Positions 44,519-52,026 of a stretch of DNA of 64,000 nucleotides are shown here, in pieces. The position numbers and the translations under genes are program-made. Position 1 is the stretch's first letter, and every line of letters begins with the position of its first letter. The stretch is from Sva-07 sp963774765. Lineage in GTDB: Bacteria; Actinomycetota; Acidimicrobiia; Acidimicrobiales; Ilumatobacteraceae. Location of the stretch: NCBI GenBank assembly GCA_963774765.1, contig CAVZGP010000011.1:682001-746000 (forward strand), written 5' to 3'. The notes under the pieces are model-generated. The model saw only the letters and a program-made list of their open reading frames with translations, made no database searches and was not told where the DNA came from.

Positions 44519-45163
44519 TCAGCCGATGCCGTCGGTGTACACCACGCGCACGTTCTCGATGCCGAGCGACTCGAGGAGGCCGGTCAGCGTCGAGGTCGTG
44601 TTGGTCTTCGCTCGGGCGATCAGGTCGGTACCGGTCACCGACGCGGCCATCTTGTCCTGGGCTTCGCGGATCAGGCTGATCTCCTCGGTCGGGCTGTCGA
44701 CGAACACGCTTCCGAGTCGGTCGAGCAGGCCGCGATCGCGGTTCATCACGCCGCTCTGATCGAGGTCGATGACCGGATCAGCCGCGACCGGCGGGGCAAG
44801 CAGGATGGTCACCGAGTTGGTCTCGTTGTCGACGATCACCGAGTCCTCGTCGAGCGCGTCGAAGTCGACGATCGCATCGACGGTGCCGACCGCGACGAAC
44901 TGCACACGGTCGCCCGCGATGAACGATGGCACCCATTTCACGTCGACCTCGCGATCGACGATGACCTCGAATTCGGCCTGGGCGGCATGCAGTTCGGCCA
45001 GATCGCGGATCTCGTTGAGCACCAACGCCGGCGAGTGGTCCTTGGATTCCCGGCCAAACGGCAGTTGCAGATCGAACAGGTTGACGGCGACGAGCCCGAC
45101 GACGAGCACGATGACGAGCGTTCCGACCAGGCGGAGGATGCTTGAGGGCTTGCTGGTTGACAT
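44519..45163 (-). CDS. DUF4230 domain-containing membrane-anchored protein
   Basis: 214 aa. One N-terminal TM helix (LVGTLVIVLVVGLVAVNLF) followed by an extracytoplasmic DUF4230 domain: LVLNEIRDLAELHAAQAEFEVIVD, FVAVGTVDAIVDFDAL, VTILLAPPVAADPVID and a C-terminal helix ending ENVRVVYTD. Function of the family is unknown. ATG 45163 has AGGAGA upstream and a TATCCT box near 45223. Divergent from the TauD gene over 207 bases, where nothing else is seen. Confidence 0.82.
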   Translation of the reverse strand: MSTSKPSSILRLVGTLVIVLVVGLVAVNLFDLQLPFGRESKDHSPALVLNEIRDLAELHAAQAEFEVIVDREVDVKWVPSFIAGDRVQFVAVGTVDAIVDFDALDEDSVIVDNETNSVTILLAPPVAADPVIDLDQSGVMNRDRGLLDRLGSVFVDSPTEEISLIREAQDKMAASVTGTDLIARAKTNTTSTLTGLLESLGIENVRVVYTDGIG

Positions 45164-45370
45164 GGATGTGATCTCCTGTGGCACCCGCCCGGGCCGTTTC
45201 CGGAGCCGGGTCGGGCGGCCGTGCCAGGATATGACCGTCGATCCCCGAGCGTGTTGATCTCGATTCGGCCGCGCGGTGTGCTGGTGGGTCCTGACCGTTC
45301 GATTCAGTCCTCGGACGCACGCGCGGTACGTTGAGACGAGCGACGACCGGCGCCGCGCTGAAGGGACCGC

Positions 45371-46375
45371 ATGAGCATCACCGACGACGACCTGGAGACC
45401 ACGACCTCGGCGATTGCCAAGCTGGAGGGGATCGAGCCATCGGGAGACATCGGCGAGTTCAATGCTCGCAAGCTCACCTTCGGCCCGGACAAGGCCGTGA
45501 TCGGCCCGGTCGCTCACCTCGCTGCTGAGCGCATCCGGCTCACGGCGCTGGAGTGGGAACACTTCGAGGTGCGCCAGGTGGGCGCCACGCTCGGCGGCAT
45601 CGTCAAGGGTCTCGACCTGTCGAAACCGCTCGCCGACGACGTGTTCGAGGAGCTGGCACGGGCCTGGGTCGACTACAAGGTGCTGTTCTTCCGCGACCAG
45701 CAACTCACCGCCGACCAGCACGTCGCCTTCGCACAGCGATTCGGCGAGCTGGAGATTCACCCGTTCTTCAACAGCAACGACGAACGCCCTGAGCTGGTTC
45801 GTTTCGCCAAGGACGCCGACACCGGCGGCTACGAGAACGGCTGGCACCACGACGTCACGTGGCGCGAGGTCCCGTCGAAAGGCGCGATCCTGCGGGCGAT
45901 CTCGGTACCTGAAACGGGTGGCGACACGTTGTTCTGCGACATGAACGCCGCCTATGAGGGCCTGTCGGACGAGATCAAGGACCGCATCGAGGGGCTGGTC
46001 GCTGAGCACGACTACATGCAGGCGTTCGGTCACACGATCACGGGGGCCGACGCATCGGCGATGCGCGAGAAGTACCCGGTCGTCGAGCATCCCGTCGTGA
46101 TCCACCATCCGATCTCCGGTCATCGACTGCTCTACGTCAACCGGTTCTTCACGACCCGCATCGTCAGCCTCGACCCGGCCGAGTCCGACGATCTGCTCGT
46201 CACCCTGTTCGCTCAGGCCAACACGCTCGAGTACCACTGCCGCCTGCACTGGCACCCGAACTCGGTGGCGATGTGGGACAACCTGGCCGTCCAGCACTAC
46301 GCCTCGAGCGACTACTGGCCCGACGTGCGGGTGATGGAGCGGGCAAGCATCGTCGGCGTTCGCCCGTCGTTCTGA
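45371..46375 (+). CDS. TauD/TfdA family Fe(II)/2-oxoglutarate dioxygenase
   Basis: 334 aa. The double-stranded beta-helix core starts at FEVRQVGATLGGIVKGLDLSKP; metal ligands are in GWHHDVTWREVPSKG (HxD) and AMWDNLAVQHYAS (distal His), with the 2-oxoglutarate Arg in DVRVMERAS. Family members cleave taurine, alkyl sulfates or aryloxyacids, or hydroxylate small molecules. A 50-residue N-terminal extension is unusual. ATG 45371 with GAAGGGA upstream. Substrate uncertain; no sulfonate transporter is adjacent. Confidence 0.9.
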   Translation: MSITDDDLETTTSAIAKLEGIEPSGDIGEFNARKLTFGPDKAVIGPVAHLAAERIRLTALEWEHFEVRQVGATLGGIVKGLDLSKPLADDVFEELARAWVDYKVLFFRDQQLTADQHVAFAQRFGELEIHPFFNSNDERPELVRFAKDADTGGYENGWHHDVTWREVPSKGAILRAISVPETGGDTLFCDMNAAYEGLSDEIKDRIEGLVAEHDYMQAFGHTITGADASAMREKYPVVEHPVVIHHPISGHRLLYVNRFFTTRIVSLDPAESDDLLVTLFAQANTLEYHCRLHWHPNSVAMWDNLAVQHYASSDYWPDVRVMERASIVGVRPSF

Positions 46376-46441
46376 CGTTCCGACGATGGGCCGCGTCGTC
46401 CTGATCACCGGCACCATCGTCAACTGCGCCGGCGGCCACTG

Positions 46442-47134
46442 ATGGCCCGTCACGTCGCCCGCTGGGAGCTCGACGGTGTCGACGGCGCCGTGGTCGCGAT
46501 CGACGTGATCCGTGCCTTCACCACGGCGGCATACGCGTTCGGGTCGGGCGCGAAGGAGATCTTCCTCGTCGGTACCGTCGACGAAGCGTTGGGGTTCAAG
46601 GCAGCGAATCCGGGTTCGCTGGCGCTGGGGGAGGATCGCGGTCTGCGACCCGATGGCTTCGACTTGCCCAACTCGCCTGCCATGGTCCGCGATGCCGACC
46701 TCGAGGGCTGCACGCTCGTACAGCGCACGTCCGCGGGCACGCAGGGCGTGGTGCGTGCCGTCGGCGCCACCCGTCTGTGGGCTGCGAGCCTCGTGGTCGC
46801 ATCTGCGACGGCCCGAGCTGTCAACGACGCCGGACTCGGCGAGCCGACGTACCTGATCACCGGCCGGTTCGAGGATCATCCCGACGGTGGCGTCGACGAC
46901 GTTCTGACGGCCGACCTGATCGAGCGGGCTCGCACCGGCCGACCGCTCGAGGCGCACGCAACGGCGATCGCCCTGCTCGCGACCGAGGAGGCCGCCAAGA
47001 CATTGGCCCTCGGCTCCGACCACTGCGACCCGGCCGACATCGAACTCGCCGCAACCGTCGATGCGTTCGACTTCGCGATGGAGGTCGAACGCACCGATCG
47101 AGGTCTGCGGCTGGTGCCGCGTCGCTCTGGATGA
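46442..47134 (+). CDS. 2-phosphosulfolactate phosphatase (ComB) family protein
   Basis: 230 aa. VVAIDVIRAFTTAAYAFGSGAKEIFLV, LALGEDRGLRPDGFDLPNSP, LVQRTSAGTQGVVRA and the VVASATARAV region are ComB signatures. ComB makes sulfolactate in coenzyme M synthesis in methanogens; bacterial homologues occur with sulfolactate or other roles. There is no comA or comC here. It lies 66 bases after the TauD gene on the same strand, so a joint role in organosulfur metabolism is possible. Confidence 0.85.
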   Translation: MARHVARWELDGVDGAVVAIDVIRAFTTAAYAFGSGAKEIFLVGTVDEALGFKAANPGSLALGEDRGLRPDGFDLPNSPAMVRDADLEGCTLVQRTSAGTQGVVRAVGATRLWAASLVVASATARAVNDAGLGEPTYLITGRFEDHPDGGVDDVLTADLIERARTGRPLEAHATAIALLATEEAAKTLALGSDHCDPADIELAATVDAFDFAMEVERTDRGLRLVPRRSG

Positions 47135-47154
47135 GAACCCCCGTGGCGGCGACG

Positions 47155-47795
47155 TCACAGGATGGTGGTGCCGTCGGGTGCGGTGATGTGCCAGTGGCCG
47201 TGTTCGTCTCGGGTGACGGTGAAGCCGGTTTCTTTGAGGTAGTTGTGGCGCGGGCACAGGGGTGCGCCGTTGTCGGGGTTGGTGGGTCCGCGGGTGGTCC
47301 AGCTGGTGAGGTGGTCGGCGTGGCACCAGGTGTGTGGTTGGTCGCAGTCGGGCCAGATGCAGACCGGTTCGAGGAGCATGACGGCGTCGCGTGCGTGGCC
47401 GGTGAAGAGTCGTTGGGTGCGGCCGAGTTCGATGACGACACCTCTGGAATCGGTGACGGCGCGGCGGATCAGTGACCACAGTGAGACGCCGATGATGGCG
47501 TTGGGGTTGATGGGGTGTCCTCGACTCCTTTCGCCCACGCCATGGCCGTTGCGGGGTCGAAGTCGGTGGGATCGAGTGCTTCGAGCAGCGACAAGCCTTG
47601 TGCGCAGTGCTCGACCACGGCAGCGATCCAGTCCGAATCGACGACGCCGGCGTCGTCGCCGATGGCGATGTCGGTGACCGGATCGAGACCCGGTGCCGGA
47701 TCGGCCCGATACCAGAAGAACCCGTCACCGAACCGAGAACCGACAGGCGACGCCGCAGGCACTTCGTCCCGCACCGGATCTCGGACAACGGTCAT
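47155..47795 (-). pseudogene. DUF222/HNH endonuclease (REP13E12-type) remnant with internal deletion
   Basis: The N-terminal 90 residues (WIAAVVEHCAQGLSLLEALD, DFDPATAMAWAKGVED) run from ATG 47795 and the C-terminal 120 (IELGRTQRLFTGHARDAVML, CIWPDCDQPHTWCHADHL, NNGAPLCPRHN-like NPDNGAPLCPRHNYLKE HNH motif) end at 47155 in another frame. They meet near 47525, so about 200 residues of the usual 400-450 are missing. Members are repeated in actinobacterial genomes and behave like mobile or homing elements. Motif copy 2 lies 17 bases before its start. Confidence 0.8.
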
Positions 47796-47811
47796 GGTTC
47801 CATCATGACAA

Positions 47812-47828
47812 GGGGCTGTCACAGAGTT
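47812..47828. repeat. Dispersed 17-base motif GGGGNTGTCACAGAGTT, copy 2
   Basis: GGGGCTGTCACAGAGTT, immediately upstream (minus-strand sense AACTCTGTGACAGCCCC) of the DUF222/HNH remnant start. Confidence 0.65.
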
Positions 47829-47877
47829 CGGGGGACCGCCGCGTCCTCGACGATGGAGTCGGCGTTTCGCGAGCGCC

Positions 47878-47883
47878 TACGGT
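47878..47883 (+). promoter_or_regulatory. -10 box TACGGT, leaderless start at 47891
   Basis: TACGGT, seven bases (GTGGGCC), GTG 47891. Confidence 0.5.
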
Positions 47884-47890
47884 GTGGGCC

Positions 47891-48880
47891 GTGGACGACT
47901 TCGTGATCGCCCGGAACCCCGACGAGTCGTCGTCGTTGCCGTATCTCTTGCGGATTCCGCTCGCCTCGGGCGCGGTGGTGTTGAAGGCCAAGGACACCTG
48001 GCCGCGCACGAACAAGATCTACTGCCACCCCGCCGACGCCTGGCCGTCACCCGACGAGGTCGACATCGTCGAGCGGGTCGCGGTGCGCTCGTGCGTCCGC
48101 CGCGGCGTGGCGGTCGACTTGGTGCTCGACCGGGGCCGCGAGAATCGATCGCAGTTCGTGTTCACCACCGCCCACGGGCGTGAAATGGTGTTCTGGCAGT
48201 CAGCGCGCACCAGCAAGCAGGCGCGCCCGAGCGTGCGGGTGCCGACGGCGCGGGCCTCGGGCCAGGAACTCCACATCCTGGTCGACACCCGCGAGCGCTA
48301 CGCGTGGAAGTTCACCGAGCAGCAGGCGACGACGGCGAAGCGGTCGATACCGGTCGGCGACTACGCCGTCGAAGCCGACGGGCGGTCGCTCGCCGTTGTC
48401 GAGCGCAAGAGCATCGACGATCTGGTGTCGACGATCGTCGGCGGCAAGCTCTGGATGCTGCTGGCGGAATTGTCGGCGTTCGTCGCCGAGCCCGGCCGGG
48501 TTGCAGCCGTGGTGGTCGAGGATCGCTACTCGGCGGTCTTCAAGCTTCGTCACGTGCGTCCGGCCTCGATTGCGACACAGCTCGCCGAAGCAGCCGTGCG
48601 GTACCCCTCGGTCCCGATCGTGTTCGCCGAGACCCGCCAGCTCGCCCAGGAGTGGACGTTCCGCTTCTTCGGCGCGGCCGTCGAGCACACGCTCCACGAA
48701 CGAGTGGGCGAGGCGCGTGCAGCCGAGCTCGTATCGGCCGGAGCGGTCCCACGCCGAGCACCATCGACGGCGGACGTCCACGCGTGGGCTGCTGCGAATG
48801 GGCTGACCGTGAGCGACCGCGGCCGAATCTCGTCCGAGGTCATGCGCGCCTACGTCGTCGCGCACGGACCGTCGTCGTGA
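47891..48880 (+). CDS. ERCC4-type nuclease with C-terminal Lsr2-like DNA-binding domain
   Basis: 329 aa. About residues 1-125: an uncharacterised beta-rich domain. About 130-265: ERCC4/XPF nuclease with LVDTRERYAWKF, IPVGDYAVEADG and AVVERKSIDDLVSTIV, giving the V-D-x-R-E-R and ERKS catalytic acids. C-terminal 35 residues, STADVHAWAAANGLTVSDRGRIS, match the Lsr2 AT-hook-like domain (RGRIS/P before VxxAY). A structure-specific or AT-targeting nuclease is suggested. GTG 47891 chosen from the -10 box. No helicase partner adjacent. Confidence 0.85.
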   Translation: MDDFVIARNPDESSSLPYLLRIPLASGAVVLKAKDTWPRTNKIYCHPADAWPSPDEVDIVERVAVRSCVRRGVAVDLVLDRGRENRSQFVFTTAHGREMVFWQSARTSKQARPSVRVPTARASGQELHILVDTRERYAWKFTEQQATTAKRSIPVGDYAVEADGRSLAVVERKSIDDLVSTIVGGKLWMLLAELSAFVAEPGRVAAVVVEDRYSAVFKLRHVRPASIATQLAEAAVRYPSVPIVFAETRQLAQEWTFRFFGAAVEHTLHERVGEARAAELVSAGAVPRRAPSTADVHAWAAANGLTVSDRGRISSEVMRAYVVAHGPSS

Positions 48881-48891
48881 CCCGACCATTG

Positions 48892-48928
48892 CGATGAGCG
48901 AGCCGACCGCATGCGGCGTGGCTCATCG
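48892..48928. terminator. Hairpin with CGATGAGC/GCTCATCG arms (family B copy 2)
   Basis: Eight-pair outer stem with a 21-base interior that includes CCGCATGCGG. Between the convergent ERCC4 nuclease gene and the small gene at 48943-49228. Probable terminator. Confidence 0.5.
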
Positions 48929-48942
48929 GCGGGGTGTGGAGG

Positions 48943-49228
48943 TCACGACTCGGTCGGGTCGAACATCTCCAGCTGTTCCCAGGTCACGGCGACGTCGCTG
49001 ACGATGCACCACCGCAGGCGGCCGCGAGAGCCCGGCCGGCGGACTTCGACGCGATCGAGCGCGAAGCGATCGGGCGGAGCCGTCGGGGTCGCGGATCGCG
49101 ATGCTGCCGTCGTGTTCGATGCCGACGACGCGTCCGACGATCCAGCGACCCTTGTCGTTGCGGCGGAAGCGGACCGGTTCGCCCATCCGCAACCCGAGGC
49201 GGGCGAGCGATGCTGGGGAGCGGTGCAT
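48943..49228 (-). CDS. Hypothetical protein, small (about 94 aa), one frameshift
   Basis: Reads MGEPVRFRRNDKGRWIVGRVVG and GSIAIRDPDGSA in one frame, then RFALDRVEVRRPGSRGRLRW and WEQLEMFDP in the next; removing one C near 49080 joins them. KGRWIVGRVVGIEHDGSIAIRDPDG looks like a small SH3/Tudor-like beta-barrel, with an end (VAVTWEQLEMF) seen in short conserved actinobacterial proteins. Not otherwise recognised. Start ATG 49228 lies 15 bases after the stop of the SDR gene, so it is likely in the same operon. Confidence 0.6.
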
Positions 49229-49242
49229 GTCGGTCGATGCGT

Positions 49243-50025
49243 TCAGGCGCCGATGGTGCGCCGCTGAAGCTTGCGCATTCCGCCGAGCCAGCGCTCGGGA
49301 TCGGTCGCCTTGAGCGCCATGTAGTCGGCCACCTCGGGATGCGGGAGCACCAAGAACCGTTCGGCTTCGATTGCATCGGCGACCTCGACGGCGACGTCGG
49401 CGGGTTCCAGCACGACGCCCGCCGCTTTCACGACATTGCTCCCGCTCACTTCGTCGTCGCCCGCATGCAACATCGCCGTGTTCACGCCCTGCGGACACAG
49501 ACAGGTCACCTTGACGCCGGCATCGCCGTACGTGACCGCCATGTACTCGGCGAATGCGACCGCGGCCCGTTTCGTGAGCGTGTATGGCCCGGAACCGATC
49601 TGCATCAGCAGTCCGGCTGCCGATGCGGTGGAGCAGAAGTAGCCGTCACCGCGTTCGAGCCAGTCGGGCAGGAGATACTTCGCGGCCCATCGGTGTGCGT
49701 GGACGTTGACGGCGAACGCGAGCTCCCAGTCGTCCTCCGGTGTCTCCACGACGCCACGTCCGGTGCCCACTCCGGCGTTGCAGAAGAAGAGATCGATCGA
49801 GCCGAGTTCGGCGCGAGCGGCTTCGATCAACGCTGCGTTTGCTGCTTCGGTGCTGACATCGGCGGTGATCGCAGTGGCGCGTTCGAGGCCGACGGCGACA
49901 TCCTCGGCGCCGGCGAGGTCGGCGACCACCACATTGGCGCCGCGAGTGTGGAACTCCCGAGCCAGCGCCTCACCGATGCCCCGTCCCGCTCCGGTGACCA
50001 CGACGTTGCGTCCGGCGAACTCCAT
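49243..50025 (-). CDS. SDR family NAD(P)-dependent oxidoreductase
   Basis: 260 aa classical SDR. NAD(P) loop TGAGRGIGEALAREF, NAGVGTG, catalytic Ser in CSTASAAGLL, and YTLTKRA giving Tyr-xxx-Lys. Reduces or oxidises an unknown carbonyl/alcohol. VVVADLA after strand 2 with Asp suggests NAD(H) preference. ATG 50025; divergent from a small gene over 138 bases, which contain a repeated GTGACAC (50080 and 50098) and nothing else recognisable. Confidence 0.9.
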   Translation of the reverse strand: MEFAGRNVVVTGAGRGIGEALAREFHTRGANVVVADLAGAEDVAVGLERATAITADVSTEAANAALIEAARAELGSIDLFFCNAGVGTGRGVVETPEDDWELAFAVNVHAHRWAAKYLLPDWLERGDGYFCSTASAAGLLMQIGSGPYTLTKRAAVAFAEYMAVTYGDAGVKVTCLCPQGVNTAMLHAGDDEVSGSNVVKAAGVVLEPADVAVEVADAIEAERFLVLPHPEVADYMALKATDPERWLGGMRKLQRRTIGA

Positions 50026-50163
50026 GACCGCATCGTAGGTCGACCGCTGCCAGCCGCCAGCTCCAACCGATCGCTCGCCGTGACACGTAAAGGTTGTGTG
50101 ACACCTTCGTCACGACGACCCAGGTGCGCGGCGAGCGCCGCGACACGGGTACCGTGTGCACCA

Positions 50164-50361
50164 ATGACTGATGAGCGCATCGCCTCCGAAGCAGTGATCA
50201 CCGAAGCACTGGGCGTCATCGACGGCGCCCTCGCCCGAATGATGCAACGCGAACTCGTCTCGACGGGCGAAGTTGCCGACCTGTTGCTGGATGTACGCAC
50301 CCTCCTCACCGCGGAGCCGGCCACCCTGGTCGAAGCCGCCGTGGCCACCGACGCCGTCTGA
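50164..50361 (+). CDS. Hypothetical small helical protein (65 aa)
   Basis: ATG 50164 opens 65 codons that look all-helical (ALGVIDGALARMMQRELVSTG, VADLLLDVRTLL). No recognised domain. TACCGT lies eight bases before the start, and codon third-position GC matches neighbours, so it is probably a real gene. A GC-rich stretch with CGCCGCGCTGGCGCGG follows before the convergent PAP2 stop. Confidence 0.55.
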   Translation: MTDERIASEAVITEALGVIDGALARMMQRELVSTGEVADLLLDVRTLLTAEPATLVEAAVATDAV

Positions 50362-50400
50362 GCGTCCAGGGCGGGCGACCTGCGCCGCGCTGGCGCGGCC

Positions 50401-51060
50401 TCAGGGAGCGAGGCGCTTGGCGATGCGTCGACCAGCCAGGCCGAGCAGCGTTCCGACGACAGCGCCGGCGACCACGTCGGAACCGTGGTGGATGCGTACG
50501 TACGCACGGCTGATCCCCACGATCGCCGCGACCTTCCACCAGAGCATGCCGAGCTTCGGGCCATCCCAGCCCGACAGGATCATCGCAGCAAACGCTGCCG
50601 AACTCGCATGACCAGACGGGAACGACGACGTCTTCGGCTTTCGCACCTGCAGGCGGTCGTCACCGGTGGTTGTCGGGCGTTCGCGACGGAACAGCCGTTT
50701 GACACCCTGGTTCACCAGCAGGCTCTCGGCGCCGAGCATCACGGCCAGCACGACCACCTGGTCGGGGCGACCCTTGACGATCGCTCGAGTGATCGCGATG
50801 CCGTGCCAGATGAGTGAGAAGTCGCCGACGTGGCTGGCGGTGCTGAACACTCGATCGGCGATCGGGTTGCCGCGGAGCAACTCGAGCGCGTCGTCGACCC
50901 ATTCGTCGAATGCGTCGACCTGTGGACCGAGGTGACCTTGGCCGGGGACGACCGGGAACGGACCGACCTCGATCGGGTCCGGATCGGCGTGTCCGAGTAC
51001 CGAGTGGGCGTCGGCATCGTCGAGCGGGGAACCGCTCCGGATCGTCTGGTCGCTCGTCAT
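50401..51060 (-). CDS. PAP2 family phosphatase
   Basis: 219 aa membrane phosphatase. The three PAP2 motifs are complete: KRLFRRERP, FPSGHASSAAF (PSGH) and SRAYVRIHHGSDVV. Hydrophobic helices surround them. Dephosphorylates a lipid phosphate such as phosphatidic acid or undecaprenyl diphosphate. ATG 51060 overlaps the stop of the upstream nuclease gene (ATGA), so both are in one operon. Confidence 0.9.
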   Translation of the reverse strand: MTSDQTIRSGSPLDDADAHSVLGHADPDPIEVGPFPVVPGQGHLGPQVDAFDEWVDDALELLRGNPIADRVFSTASHVGDFSLIWHGIAITRAIVKGRPDQVVVLAVMLGAESLLVNQGVKRLFRRERPTTTGDDRLQVRKPKTSSFPSGHASSAAFAAMILSGWDGPKLGMLWWKVAAIVGISRAYVRIHHGSDVVAGAVVGTLLGLAGRRIAKRLAP

Positions 51061-51926
51061 GACGGGCCCGATGCTACGGGCTGGGCCAGCAGGTCGTTGT
51101 AGGCCGTGACCGCTTCGGCGGCCGCCAAGGACGGGTTGCCGCCGAAGGCCGGGCACCACCGCTGGAACGAACACCAGTCGCACAGCTTGCTCGTGCGAGG
51201 GCGGAAGTCGCCCGTTGTGCACGCCCGCTCGACCGCCGACCACACGGCGGTGGTCCGCGTGGTGATGAACTTCACCGACTGCGCCGACGGCACCGTTTCG
51301 ATCGTCTCGCCGGACGCGAGATACATCAGGCGAATCTTGGCAGGCCGCTTGCCGAACACCGCCTCGCACAGGAACGAGTAGAAGTGGACGCCGGCGAGAC
51401 TCTTCTGTTCGAAGTTGCCCGACGGGGCACGTCCCGTCTTGTAGTCGGTGACGACCAGTTCGCCGTCGGCGTCGAGTTCGAGCCGGTCGATGATGCCACG
51501 CAGTGTGAGTTCGCCGACCGGGGCCTCCATCCAGAGTTCCAACCCGATCTCGCGTACGGCGGTGGGGTCTTCCATGGCGAAGTACTTGTCGATGAGCGCA
51601 TGGCAGTCGCTGTCGAAGCGGGCGATCGCATCACCCTCGAGGCGCAGGCCGACGTAGTCGGGGTGGGTGCGGTACTCGTCGAGTGCCGCCGTCATGTCGT
51701 CGGCCAACGCTGCCGGGGTGCGCGTGGCCGCAGGCCGGACGAACAGCAGCTCGAGAGCCCGGTGCACGACCGTGCCCTTGGTGGTGGCGACACCGGGCGG
51801 TTCGGGAAGCCTCTCGATACTGGAGAACCGGAACTGCATCGGGCACGACGTGAACGACGACACGCGCGATGGCGACAGCGACATCGGCACCGGGAATGTT
51901 GGCGCAGGAATGGCGGTGTCGGTCAT
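51057..51926 (-). CDS. PD-(D/E)XK nuclease, RecB/Cas4-like with Fe-S cysteines
   Basis: 289 aa. SPSRVSSFTSCPMQFRF at the N-terminus (first Cys), GTVVHRALELLF, GIIDRLELDADGELVVTDYKTG (the D...DYKTG active site), QKSLAGVHFYSFL and C-terminal CDWCSFQRWCPAF. The four Cys (one plus three) match the [4Fe-4S]-binding RecB/AddB/Cas4 exonuclease module. Standalone actinobacterial homologues act in DNA repair. No Cas genes here. ATG 51926 lies seven bases after TACGAT; ATG 51935 is part of that box. Confidence 0.9.
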   Translation of the reverse strand: MTDTAIPAPTFPVPMSLSPSRVSSFTSCPMQFRFSSIERLPEPPGVATTKGTVVHRALELLFVRPAATRTPAALADDMTAALDEYRTHPDYVGLRLEGDAIARFDSDCHALIDKYFAMEDPTAVREIGLELWMEAPVGELTLRGIIDRLELDADGELVVTDYKTGRAPSGNFEQKSLAGVHFYSFLCEAVFGKRPAKIRLMYLASGETIETVPSAQSVKFITTRTTAVWSAVERACTTGDFRPRTSKLCDWCSFQRWCPAFGGNPSLAAAEAVTAYNDLLAQPVASGPS

Positions 51927-51933
51927 GGCAGCC

Positions 51934-51939
51934 ATCGTA
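51934..51939 (-). promoter_or_regulatory. -10 box TACGAT, leaderless start at 51926
   Basis: On the minus strand TACGAT, seven bases (GGCTGCC), ATG 51926. Overlaps the alternative ATG 51935. Confidence 0.5.
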
Positions 51940-51943
51940 GATG

Positions 51944-51960
51944 GGGGTTGTCACAGAGTT
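51944..51960. repeat. Dispersed 17-base motif GGGGNTGTCACAGAGTT, copy 3
   Basis: GGGGTTGTCACAGAGTT in the divergent promoter of the RecB-like nuclease and the lipoprotein gene, five bases upstream of the nuclease -10 box. Confidence 0.6.
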
Positions 51961-52026
51961 GAGGAGACCCACCTCTACGTCGATCGGCCCATTCACGTCC
52001 GTTGGACGCAGTGGTAGACCGAGTTG

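Noticed and set aside
46442..47134. Coenzyme M synthesis
   Set aside because: Only a ComB-like gene is present, with no ComA, ComC or ComDE, so methanogen-type CoM synthesis is not supported.
47155..48880. Defence island (HNH, ERCC4 nuclease, RecB-like nuclease nearby)
   Set aside because: HNH is a DUF222 relic, the nucleases are single housekeeping-type genes, and no restriction, CRISPR, CBASS or toxin partner is present.
51057..51926. Cas4
   Set aside because: Domain and Fe-S Cys fit RecB/Cas4-like enzymes in general, but no other cas gene or repeat array is in the window.
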